A stretch of DNA of 64,000 bases from Nereocystis luetkeana (Eukaryota; Sar; Phaeophyceae; Laminariales; Laminariaceae). Under the pieces are notes generated by a model. That model worked only from the letters and a program-made list of their open reading frames with translations, was not told where the DNA came from and did not search any database. The translations under genes and the position numbers were made by a program. Where the stretch lies: the NCBI GenBank assembly GCA_031213475.1, contig JARUPZ010000027.1, positions 3,714,569-3,778,568 of the forward strand. Direction: 5' to 3'. Shown in pieces: positions 20,607 through 33,499 of this stretch (position 1 is its first letter; each line of letters opens with the position of its first letter).

Positions 20607-23600
20607 ATGACCGGCATGCACGATAAGCTGTCGGCGCCTCCGGACTTCGATGGGCCCGTGAGGAATCGCAAATGTACGGACATCGTCTTCTTGGTGGCCA
20701 TCGTCGCCATGTGGATAGCCATGACTGCCGTGGGCATTGCCAGTGTTCGAGAGGTATGCATGAGACGAACAAAACAATACAAAGCGAGCTCGTTGGGCAC
20801 CTCAGCCGCCGCTATCTGATCAGGGTAATCATTTCACGACTCCATTAATAGATAGACGAGCCGGTACAGCGATAGCTAGCAGGTCGCCCCTCTTCGTTCG
20901 TATTCCCCATCTTCTAGAGTAGCTCTGCGGCAGCCTGTATAGATTGTCTCCGTTGGCTTGCTCGGTACGTTTTTCTCTCTGTAGTGCACTCCTTTTTTTG
21001 GATACAGGATAGAACAACAACACAGCAGTACGAGACGCAGGCTTTTTAATATTGTTCATTGTTCGTAATCGTCGCCCGCTGCTGCTCTGCTGCTGCTTCA
21101 GGGGGATGTGCAGAAGCTGTTGTCCCCTACAGACCATGAAGGTGAGAACCGCGCGCCGTGTGTGTGCAGTCTGCATTGCGAGGTGTCTTTGAGCGGTCTT
21201 TAGTTTTATTTCAAGCGCCAGCTTTTAGAGCTACAGTCCCGTCGGAGACAAAACCACCCAAATCCCAAGTAGTTTGTCCCCAAAACGGGACTGCAGTCCT
21301 AAAAATAAATTTTGAACATGCGGCTGCTAGTTGGAGTACGGTGCTGCTGCGGCGTACCTACCTGGTACAGTACGTACGAGTATTTTGTTTTGTCGTACGT
21401 CGGTCCTCGCACATTTGTTATTGGTTCTTCGGGGTTTCTTCGAATTATTTTGACGCCTCGCACGTACAACATCGCACGAGTATACGAGTACGAGTACACT
21501 TCATACGTAGCACGCAAGTACTGCCGTCAGAACTACAACCAATTGCAGCCTTGGCTTCTTGCTTCTTGCTACGTAAGAATGTTGATGCCAATGTGCCAGG
21601 TGGTGCACCCTTCACGTTTTATTTAGGTGGATAGAGCCCGTCCGGAAATGTAAGGATCATACTTATTCACAACCCAACGGCCCTTTACATTTCCGGACAG
21701 AGTGGCGTTTGACGTTTAATGAGATGGAGCTCCAGCAGCAGTAGTTGGTACTATCATACCTGGTAGGTAGCACAACAGGAGGACCCTACGAGTACGTTGT
21801 TGTTGTTGTTGTTGTTGTTGTTGTTCTCAATTAACTCTCTGCCGAAGGAGCCCGTGGTCACACAAAGGTGCTGGAGCCCTAGGAATATCCGAAAAACCAC
21901 AAAAAAACGAAATTGGGCTGCCTAAAAATACACGAGGCGAAGAAAGCGCAGACAAGATAAAACCAATGTACAAAACTGGACTATTAATAACATGGCCGCC
22001 GGTACAGGCCGGTATATCCTCTCAACTACCTGGTATAACATACAGAGTATCCCCGTTCCCACCACTAACCAAGTTGTGGCTGCTGACTAATGCGGCTGCT
22101 GTCTGGAGTGCTGCCTGCACCGTACGAAACGCACGGTAGTCGTCAACACGAAAGAGGAACACACCTGCCTGTTATCTGGAGTGCTGTCAGAGTGAAGACT
22201 CGCGAATATGCAGTGAAAAAGGAGCAATCGAACCTTACTACCACACGAATATCAACGATCGCCATCTCTTCCTGGGCTGTCTGACACAAAAAAGGTGCAG
22301 CACAGCATATGATACTCTCACCACTACTGCTGCTGTAGACTATTTGATACCTGATAGAAAATAGTTCGAAGAGCTCCCGTGCCCCATGGTGCCCCAGCAC
22401 CCTGCAATCTTAGTGCTTCAAAATCTATAATTTGTACCAGGGTACCAGGTATTAAATTGTTTTACCCCTGGCAAGACGCCTGGTATTTATCTCGCGAACA
22501 CCCCTCCGCCCCCGCCCCTGCCCCTCCCCCGCCGTCTTTGCAGGGAACCTTTGCGGTTGGGATACGGGCTTTGAGGACTTGCCAAACTTGTACTATGTCA
22601 ACACCGAGGGTTCAGGGATATGCGTGGAAAGTTGCCCAGACGAAACGGAGCCGAGGTGTGTGGTGGTACATGCAGTAGGTGATACGTACGGGATGATAAG
22701 AGCAGTATTGCCACACGAGTATTGCCGTAATATTGCAACTCTGTCCAGAAATTTTGAACACCGTTTGTATCGAATATGAGTACAAAAACGTTCCTAATGT
22801 TTGGGGACAGAGCGGTACTGTGGAAGCTCGAAGGAGCAGTCAGAACCCAGAAAGACCACTGGCTATATGATTCCTTGTAATATATCTGGTACATACTCGT
22901 ATCATATTACCTGTGTGTGTTCTTCACATTAAACCGTTATTTCTACCCGTCGACATCCAGCACAACCAGTGTCCGTGCCGATTCTCCAATCCTAGAAGAG
23001 ATACCTGGTACAAGTTATGTGGTCACAAAGCTACGTCACAGAGATACTACGTTGCCACGTGTGCAGTATGCACTGCAGTGGGCAATGCAAAGCCATGTCA
23101 TCATACTAGATACGACAGGCACGACATACACAATCTATGAAATAGTACCAGGTACCAGGTACACTCCTTTTTCTGTGTTCCTGTCGGAACATGATTTCAG
23201 TACGTATGTACGCATCGCTTTTTTTTGTGCATGGTACCGGTTTAAGTTAAAAAAAGAGAAGGGGACAGGAAGAACGAAGACACTACGAACGAGGGAACAG
23301 AAAGAAGAAAATACAAAATCAAAGAAAGAAAAACGAAGCAAACCCTCGCTCAGGGCGCAGGCTGAGTCCCGAGTACAAGGTTACCGTTTGCCATTGATAG
23401 TACGATCAGTAGTATGATATGTCCAGCTGTCACAAAAAGAACAGACGGAAGGCAAGAAGACAGGAAAAGGGTAGAGAAAAAGAACTATTAATCTTAATAA
23501 CAAGAAACGAAAACGAGCAGTCCTCGTCCTGCTGTATGTCCAGTTGTGGGCCAAGGACGACACAAGTGCCACAAAGAGGACGGAGGCATACGGACCAAGG

Positions 23601-26600
23601 GGGGGCTAAAAAAATAAAACTGTACGAGCACGTGCGTGGTCTAGACTTCAGAGTAATATAAAATATAAATATTGGTTCGGGGAGGAGAAAAATGGCATTG
23701 CGAAAGAGCAATATACTAAGGCTGACTCTTATGGGAGCCGAAACCGGAAAACATAACAGGATTCGTAGAGAGATCCAGGGAGAATTTCGTGCCAGATACG
23801 ATTTATCGAATCTTAATAGATGGACAAAAAAAACAGAAATAAAATATTTTCTGTCTTTCGATCAGAAATGGCCCGGCCAGACGAAACGAGAAACCAGTTC
23901 TGTAAGGTCCCAGAACTGCGTACAAAAGAAGCAAAGGATGCGCAAGCGCGAAACAGGAAAAAGAAAGAAAGGAAAATAAATAATACCAGGTAGAAAAAAG
24001 GGAAAAGCGAAAGGCAGGCAGGCACTGGAGGCACACAGAAAGGTGAGGGAGTCCAACCGGCGCTACCGAACGGCTCTGCTTTGTTGTAACTACTGCTGTT
24101 GTACCTGGTACGTATTTGTATGTGTACGAGGTACCTGGTACCAGGGTATACAATATCAACAGCAGCGAGTAATCGTCGAAGCGGACAGAGTGGAGTGTAC
24201 TTGCTGCGTACGAATCCAAACGCTGGGAAAACGTGCCGATTTAGTTATTGGTCTCGTATTCCCACACTCCACACTCTTCCCCCGGTAGATCCCGCGTGGT
24301 TTTACATACCAGGTCGTCAGTAGGTTCGGTTTCCTCGGACGGATGATCAATTGGGCCCCGACGTTCCGGCCGTGCCGTTGCCCCGAGGGTAAACGTAGAC
24401 GTGGACAAAGCAAACTTCGGAATAGCCGCTTGCTGTTTTGGTGTTGGTTAGTTCCCGTAAGTGATCTGTAATATCGTACTGTAGCTGAAAAATGTGAACG
24501 TATGAAGAACTTGCGCTTGTGAAAATGTACATCTGGTACCATGTACCTTACCCTGTACCGGTATACAACAAGCGATCAAGCGAACACACACTAGGGTATT
24601 CTTCTCCTCCCTTCCCTGGATTGTTCCTGGCTTGTGTCTCGTCGTGTCGTGTGGCATGTGTGCTATGTTTTTTTTTCTTCCTTCCGCTTCAGGTCGACAT
24701 CTTCTCGTTTGTGATTTGTGCTTTGTGACGGTATACGATATGACGTACAATTATTGATTTTTATATATAGTTCGTGCAGAACAATATGTCCGTTTTGTTT
24801 TCGCTTAAAATCATTTGAAAAAAGCAACGAACCTAATGAAATATCGACCTCAGCGAAGATCGCCAGAGCCGAGGAGATCACATACCTTATTGTCGATATT
24901 TTTTATGCCCTTCACTAAAAATAAGTTATTAGTGGGTGATGAAGAAAAATGCACCCAAAAATCTAACAAAAGCAGCTCAAAATGTGCCGTGTTTTCGACA
25001 AAACATTGATTTTGTCGCGGATTTTGTCCGTGTAATAAATAAAAAAAGAGAGTGGCTTTGGCATAGATAAGAATACTCGTTTCCGCCCTGTGATCTTCGT
25101 ATCGACACGAAACCACACGTTGCCCCAGGATCCGTTTTGTGCCTTTATCTGCGCTACTTTTTATTATTTTCAAAATCGGAAAGAACATGAACTTGGCAAA
25201 TTCTGAGACCAGTCGTTTCCCGCACTTTATTTTGAAATCATGGTGTGTGATCTCGGTATCAAAACGAATGGAATTTTTACGGTTTATCGGCGACAAAGAG
25301 GCGAAGAACATTCGAAGCAAAAAACAAAAACTGCCAAACTCTCCGCGCTGGGATGAGCCTTGCAGTGATGTTTTTCTTTTACATAACACACCCTGCGACC
25401 AGGAGATACGGATACCTGAAAAAATATACCTGGTAGAAAGTTTGAAAGAAATTTTCGTCTGCACGGACCATATGTATTGATGTTATTTATAGTCAGCTTT
25501 CGAGCATCACATTCATGTGATACATCGGTCTAACAGACGCGTCTATTATCCTATGATACGTACCTAAATGGACACCAAAAAAAAATCTACTCCCCACAAG
25601 TTCCAGACAGAGGGGGGGGGTGGGGTGTACTCGATAGGAGAGATATACTCGATCTCTTTCATGGCCGTAGTCGTATGACCATAGACCCCCGCATCCCTAC
25701 AATGCCGGGACAGAGCATATCGGGTTTTCACCGACCAGGCAGACATTGCTTGCACCAATCGCGAAGCGCCGTGAGGTGCCTGGCGAGTCGCATGAAGGGT
25801 GAGCTGCATCCTACTAAGAACCGCTTTGAGGCGGACTTGCATATGGACGACAGCTTCAATGAGTTGCTTTAATTTCCGGTGTAAGCATTTCCAGAGACAG
25901 CAATGGGAGTACTATGTAACTGCCTCTTGGGTGCCTTACCTTGAACACTACGTGATACGATCATTCCCAATTGTGCGAAGTAAAGGTTCTTTACCTCGCA
26001 CAAATGATCTAACGCGACAACCGGCTGTGGGTGACCGCCAAAAAAAAAAAAAAAAAAACGGTACCCTAGTTGTATAGCTCACGTAGTGAGCGGCATGTTT
26101 TACAGTGCCGTTGCCAACCGACGCCAACCCATCCTATATAAAATAGGGGGAGGCGGACTTGCATATGGATGACAGCTTCAATGAGTTAATTTAATTTCAG
26201 GTGTAGGCACTTCCAGAGACAGCCATGGGAGTACTATGTAACTGCCTCTTGGGTGCCTTACCTTGAACACGATTAATACGTGATACGATCAATTCCCTTG
26301 TGAGGAGTAAAGGTTCTTTACGTCGCGCAAACGATTTAACTCGACGACCAGCTGTGGGCGACCTACGCGGGCTGGGATTTTTGTCAGAAATCGAATACTT
26401 ACAGTAGTACATACCATTACGTAAAATGTGTACCTGCTACCTGGTATTAATAGTTTTTGTTCAGTTTTTCCAACTTGATTAGAGTGACTCCCCCCCCTAT
26501 TTTATATAGGTTGGGTTGGCGTCGGTTGGCAATGACACTGCTGTAAAACATGCCGCTCACTACCTGAGCTGTTAATAGACAACCAGGGTACCGTTTTTTT

Positions 26601-29600
26601 TTTTCGCCTCGAAGTTTTATTGGCGAGTGGTGTGTGCCTCCGTTTTATTTTTTTTCTTGTCTACCCTCTGTCTACCGCTGATGTACCGTACCAGGTATAG
26701 TATTATACCAGGCAAGATTTTATTACCAATTAAATCATGTTTTCGCTAGCCACCCTCCCGTCTCCAAGCTCCAAGCGTGAATAAGTCGCGGAATGCACGT
26801 CTATTCCTAAAGAACCAACGTTTATTCTGACCATGATGCGGTTTGGCGGTTGGGGTCGGGTGCAAAAGGGGCTTGCTTGCTGCTTGCTGCATACCAGTAC
26901 CTGGTTAAAATTGACGCCAAATTTGTAGTTAGTCTCCGCGCAGACTCGTTTCGACTTCTGTCTGAGCTGTTTAAAGATCTGCAGGACGAATGGTGCCATG
27001 AGTCCAGTACACCAGTATTGTATATACTCTACGCTCTACTACTGTAGTACTTGACCTGGTACGATATATGCCAGTATTCTTCGTTCCTCGTGCACATGTA
27101 TGATCTGTGCATTCTGCAGACGAATTTGTCGCGCCCTTCGTAACGTACTTCATCCTTGACCTTGTACGAGTATCATGCATATACCATCATCATCATCATC
27201 ATCATGCATATACATATATGTACGGTAAGTATAGGGTTGTTGAGGTTGTTGTCGGGTTGTTGTCGTTTGTTGTTGATCTCACAATAACTCTGTAATCAAG
27301 CAGTCCGTGGTCACGAACATATACCAATGTGTACTATTAATATTAATACTAACTGCTGTATGTAGGTACAAAATGTCAAATTTACGTGTCGAATACCAGG
27401 CTTGTCATGATGTCAGGTACCTTGTAGCGTATGATATGATATGAACCTTGCGCTAGTAACTGCAATCGATCTCTGAAGTCCTGGTATATCAACGCGGTAT
27501 ACGGTATCGGAATGATGTTGAAGTTGCTGTCGCTGATGACGTTGTTGGTGTTGACGAAGTGCTCCGTTTGATGTGATACTGAATGATGCTCCGTCGTCCC
27601 GTCGCTTGCTTGCTTGCTTGCCTCGACTTGCAGCGTGGTGCTGTGCCGCTACGATCGAGATGAGAGTATCTCTGACCTCGATGCGGTAACGGACGGGTAC
27701 TGCCTACCACAGCTGGAGAGCGTTTCAGGTCGGGAGTTCTATACTACTGTAGAGTCGGCTTGCCATTCATTGCAACGCGGCTGGCTGTTCTTGGCACGAA
27801 CGGCGGAAATACCTGCAGTTTGGCGGGAGCTGAAAGCCGTTGCCTTCCTTGTTATTGGCCTTGTTGCTGTCGTCTTCACATTAAACCGCTCTTGCTACCG
27901 AACGAAATCAGCACCCTCAGTGTCCGTCCTGATTGTTGTTGTGTTTATAGTGTGATACGCAGAGTGCGCAACCTTGCTTGCTTTGGTTTGTCGCTCAAGG
28001 TGTTTTTTTTTCTGTTATTTTTGTAATTTGCGCCTTTGACTCTGTGGCGGACTCTCCGCGATACGGCCTCAGCCTCAAGGCTCTGTTGGACCTCCTCCAC
28101 GATATCAGTCGCCGCACTAGTCTTGCGCCTTTTGACCAATAAGACAGAGAAAAGCGCGCCGGCAACGCAAGCATGGCCGCCGGCGACCAGTTCGCAACTG
28201 GCGCAAGACAGCAGTCGGCTAACCAGCACCGGGACCCTCCCCCCACTGCTCCTACGAGAGGAGTGATAAACTACTGTAGTGGAGTGTTTCACTGGGGAGT
28301 CGACGTGCCTCCAGAAGTCGCGTGCTTTCTGGAGGCACGTGGACTCCCAATGACCAACTCACTTCTCACACGTGTCGAAGACGTGGTGGGGGCGGGTCTT
28401 CCGGTGCCGGTCAGCCGACTGCTGCCTGCGCCCGTTGCGAACTGCTTGCTGGTGGCCATGTTGGAATCACAGCGCCATTAGTGACAATTTTTCGGAGGCA
28501 TGTACGCACAATCGCGGTATCGCAGCAGAATGTTGAGCAGGCGTGTTGCTTACGAGGACATGGTATCCGCAGTAGTCGAAAATATGTTCCAGTCTTTTTT
28601 ATTTCGCTTATAGGCACGTCCATCGGCGTCGGTTGTGTGTCCCAATATTTTCATACGTATTTTTATGTTTTCTTACTGTTGTTCTTCTCGCGGCACGTTC
28701 CTCATATCACGTTCAGACCTTTGTCCATAGAGCAACAGTCGGTCAAGCTCGAGCAGCAAAAAAACGACCAGGTGCGAAGGCGTCTGCCCGCTGTCCGCTA
28801 CAGTACGTACCTGGTACAAGAAACCATAAAAGCCACACTTGCTCAAAATGAACCACTCCATCACACTCACTCACTGGCTCAATCAACCAATCACCGACGG
28901 CCCCCGATTCTCCGCTACCCCACCATTCCAGTACTCAATTACTGTATTTTCAAGGACTGCTTTCCGTCGGAGGGAACAGATGAATCAGAGGAGTCGTACA
29001 TGCCAGGCGCGTCACAAAACTTCGAAACTACTGCTGTATCCTACAATATGCTGGTATATTTTACCGATACTCTTGGCACGGCACCCTGTATATCGAATGA
29101 TGAGGGTAATCTGTCGTTCAGCATAAGAAGAAAAAATGCGCACACGCAAAGGTGTCTTGCCACCCCAATCATACGAACGCAATCAGTTTTCCGCATACAG
29201 CAGCTACATATTATAAATTACTCGATAAACTGCTGCAGGTGTTGTCCACAGCAGTATAAGTATGTACGTGCAGCAGTGTTATATTGTACGCAGCTGCTCG
29301 ATAGTGTGCCTAGGGCACCAGGCGCAACAGACAGCAGCGTGTATTCCGATGCCGCCGCGTTTTTTTCGTGGAGAATTAAACAAAGGGTTTCAAGAACGCC
29401 TTGCTTCAGCTCGACGATGCTGAGCTGACTGTGACTATAGCGCAAAAGAAAGGGCTCTCTACGTATCGAATCATTTAATTCCGCGAGACGCGGCTGCTCC
29501 GGTTTTGATTTGCTGGTCACGCCTACGTGTATAGTACGTACCAGGTACGTGTTTAGTTCGGGGTAAAGTTTGTTCGTGTCGAAGAAAATGTGTCTGAGGC

Positions 29601-32600
29601 GTTTCAAGTTTCGCCTTGGTGTGCTTGTGCAGGCTTGACCCACCCCAGCAGCTCGAATAGACCTATGTATACTCGTGTTCTATTGCACATTGCCAGCATG
29701 TAGCATCGAGACGCGCTCACACTCAGTCACTCTCAAACTAAGTGACTACCTATCTTTCGGTTTCCCCTTCACCGCCCCACCCCACCCCCCACGTTGAACA
29801 CAATACAGTCGTAAATTATTGCGTTTTTACCGACAGCTCTCGGTGGGACGAGGTAACCTCGTCGGACCTGGAGTCGTACCTCTCGAGGTTCATCGCCGAC
29901 GTGCTCGAGGCGAGGGGCTACGTCTTCGGGTTCGGGTTCGGGGTTGCCATGGTGGTGGCGTTTTTATATATCGGGCTGCTGCAGATCCCGTTCTTGGTTT
30001 CTTTTTTGGTGTGGTCTTGCGTGCTGCTGATTCTGGTGGCGCTGGTGGTGCTCGCCATTGGGCTGTGGGTGACGGCGGGGGACTGGGATGAAGAGGGCAC
30101 CAAGGATGATGTGAGTAGCGTTTACATGACACATGTCCAGGTGTGTGTGTTATCTTTTCTTTTCGCGTGTTCCGCGTGGTTTGTGCGTGAGATGGATGGG
30201 ATGGACTACGTACGACTGGGCTATCTCGTGCCTTTTGTTTTTTTTATTAATCCTCCGGCGGAAATGGTATTAATACTGTCGTCTGCATTCACGCAAAGGG
30301 TTCGTTTCGCAAAGGGATATGTAGGGGGACGGGTAGGTCGGGGGGGGGGGGGGCATGGCACATCGACATTTTTTCTTTTCCTCGTGTTTTCTGCGTGTTT
30401 TGTGCGGATAGACTGACTACCAGTACGACTCACGGTTGTCTGCATTCACGGAAGGGGGTTGGTTGTATCGCAAGAAGAGAGAGGGCAGATGATGGTTGCA
30501 CATTACGCGCACTCGTAGCTCGTTTCCCTTAAATCTAACCGCGTGGTCACGATGGGGAACGGCGTCGGGTGTGGGCACGCGACGGCTGACCGGGGGGAAG
30601 GAAGGCCCACTATAATACTGTTCTGTTCTTGAACCATATTCTGGCTCTTTCTCCCTCTTTCTCTCTCTCTCTCACACGAAATCTTCCTACTCTCTCACTC
30701 CCTCTCTCTCACACGCACACAATATTTCTACTCTCTCACTGTCTCTCTCTGATGCATCATGCGACTGATTTACTCTACGCCCGTCCGTCCGCGTGCCCAC
30801 CTGCCGACCTTGCTGCGGATGCAGGAAGTCGTGTACGGCACGTACGTTGTCTCCGTCATATCGATGGTGAGCGCTGGTGCATGTAGCGTCATACAAGAGG
30901 TGTTTTGGTCGTTATATGTAGTTTGCCGAGGATGTTTGCGGACTCGTTTCCGTGTATTTTGTTTCCTTCGACCGCTGTCATGTACCTGGTACGTCAGTAC
31001 GCAGTGTTCCACGACCTTGCACCAACTTCGACAAAGTTGGCTGTTAGTCCACACAAGCTCCTCATTACATCCTAGAAAATTCCGAACAAATTCCCACGCG
31101 GTCGGGGTTACAGGGTTCAAGTTACGGTCAGGGTTGTAAGGGTTGGGTTGCAAAGTCCAGCATATTCTAAGCACTTTGTTGCTATTGTTCGGCTTGCCTA
31201 GCCTGCCGCTTGCGACCGGCACATGCCGCTTGCTGCGTCCCCCCCCCCGACGTTTGTCGTGCGCATGCGGTACATAGATACGTAGGTAGGTCGCTCTTGG
31301 CGTGGTCTGGCCGCAAGTCACCACGAGGTTGACGATTCGTTTCTTGTGCGTGCCGTGTGATAACTAGCCACCACGAGGCTTGACGATTCATTTCTTCCGT
31401 GTACTGTGTGACAACCCGTTTAAGATTGCAATGCCGTTTTTGGGGGACAATTTACATGGAATTAAGAGTCAGATTTTTTTTTTCACGTGCAGTGCAAGAC
31501 TAAGAGGGTTGAAGAGCGAGCACGGACTGCCCTTAAACCCCTTCAGATTCGTATCCAATCAGTGTGGGATCGTTCTTGCGGTCGTAGAAGCTGCTGATGC
31601 CGTCTCGTCCCCTCTACCCACCGTCTCGCCCTCGCAATTTTGTTAAAATCACCCCTATATATATTTTTTGTTCTGCACACGCTTGCTCGGGGGGCACAGG
31701 TGTTGGCGGTTTTGTGGTTTTGCCTGTTCTGCTTCTTGGCGAAGAGGATATCCCTCGCTATCGGAGTGATCAAGGAAGCCGGCCGGTCGATTGCTGCTAT
31801 GCCGCTCATTGCGATCTGGCCTGTGGTGCAGCTGGTGAGGCTTTTTTTTTAATCCGACGGCTATGGGGGCAGAGGGGGGTGTACTCATGTCCATGCGTGG
31901 GAGGGGGGAAGGTGGGTGGCGGGGGTCATGCTACTCGTACGTTAGGGGGGGGGGTGTTTTGACCCCCTCAACATTGAATTTCCGTGTAACGGGACTCCTC
32001 CCCATGTGAGAATGTGTCCAAATTTTTGCGAAACATTTAATACCACTCTGGCCTCTACCGGCAACACAAGAAACGCTTGGAGTCTGATGTCAATGCCGAG
32101 CGGGGACTTCGTTCTCGGCCAGGATGGAAAATCTTTACCTATTTTATTCGACGCGAGACCTTTAGCCCCGACAGGTGGTTCGTCGGGCGGCGGGTTTTGC
32201 AGAACAGCGTCGTTGCTTTATCAAAGTCGGGTTTCTGGGCGAGGCACGTATGTGGTACATATGTAGAGCTCTCCTCGTTGCAAGGAATCGCCGGGAATGA
32301 AAAGAGGGGCCTCTCTAACGTAGCATACGTCAAGGGGTGGGGTGGGTTGGGAGCGAGAAGAAGACAATGTGGGGGAGGCGGACGAGCCACAATCATTTGC
32401 TGCCGTGCTAGGCGGGGAGGGGAGTGGAAGGAGGGTTCGGTTGTCCTTGTTTTGTTTTTGGTGGACCCCCGAAGCGTTTTCATGCCGGTGCGCGCTTAAC
32501 CCGCAAGGATACGATCTATTCATAGTCGAAGCCGTGGGGTGCCTTCGCGGCGAGTAAGCGAGGTGAATGAAGCACCTCGCCTAAATAAGAATGTCATGAT

Positions 32601-33459
32601 GTAGGAGGGGGCTGTCGCGGTTCAACGTCTGGGTAGTGTTTCATGTCGTGGGGCGTCCTGCTTTTATCCAATTCGGTTACGATGAGGGAATTTGGGGTCT
32701 GCGGGCTATGGCAAGCAGGAACATACCTTTTTCAAGGGTCATACAGTAGTAGTGTATAGTCCATACTTGGGGGACCGCCATGTGCCGGGTTTCATGGACG
32801 GGACTGTCGTGTTTTCACCCGTTATTTTTATCACGGCGGTTTCATCACGACAGTTTCACCGAGACCGACGTTCACCACGACCGTTTCACCACGACGGTTT
32901 TACGTATGTACATGCCTTGTTTCCCCCTGTTGCTTGACCCGAGCAAGCGTCCTGCTTGCGGTGAGTTTTTTTTTGTGCTCCTAGAGCCTTCGTAGCCGGT
33001 GATATTTTCCTTCGCTGTCAGTGGTTTACACCGCCATGGGTGGCGTTCGTGCGTGTGGGTGTGCGTGTCCCATGGGCTTCCATGCCGCGTCCAACGCGCT
33101 ACAGCCAAACGACGTTACCATGAAAATATTAGCATGGCCGACAGTGCTCAAGTCTCGGCCGCATTTTCGACTTGTGTGCCATCTTCTTCATTGACGCCGC
33201 CGAGAGAGGCTTAATGATCCAATGTACGTGGTGCTGATGTATGAATTGATGTAATGCGCAGGCGGGTTCGATCGCGTTCATGGCTATCTGGACGTACTAC
33301 GCTGCTTACACCGCCAGCCTCGGGGAGATAACGACCAAGACCGTAGAAAACGCGAGTGGGCTCGACATATCTTACAAGGTGAGATAACGACCTGCGTTGC
33401 GTTGTCTGCGTGCGCCCACCCCGCTGCTGCACCTGCCCTTGCGCTCGCGCGCCTGGGTA

Positions 33460-33499
<40 letters not shown>

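Noticed and set aside
28322-29428. Long forward open frame of 368 codons
   Set aside because: It starts inside the fold-back repeat, is low in recognisable motifs and lies within the CTL intron. Only a small piece near 28920 loosely resembles the CTL loop, without splice sites.
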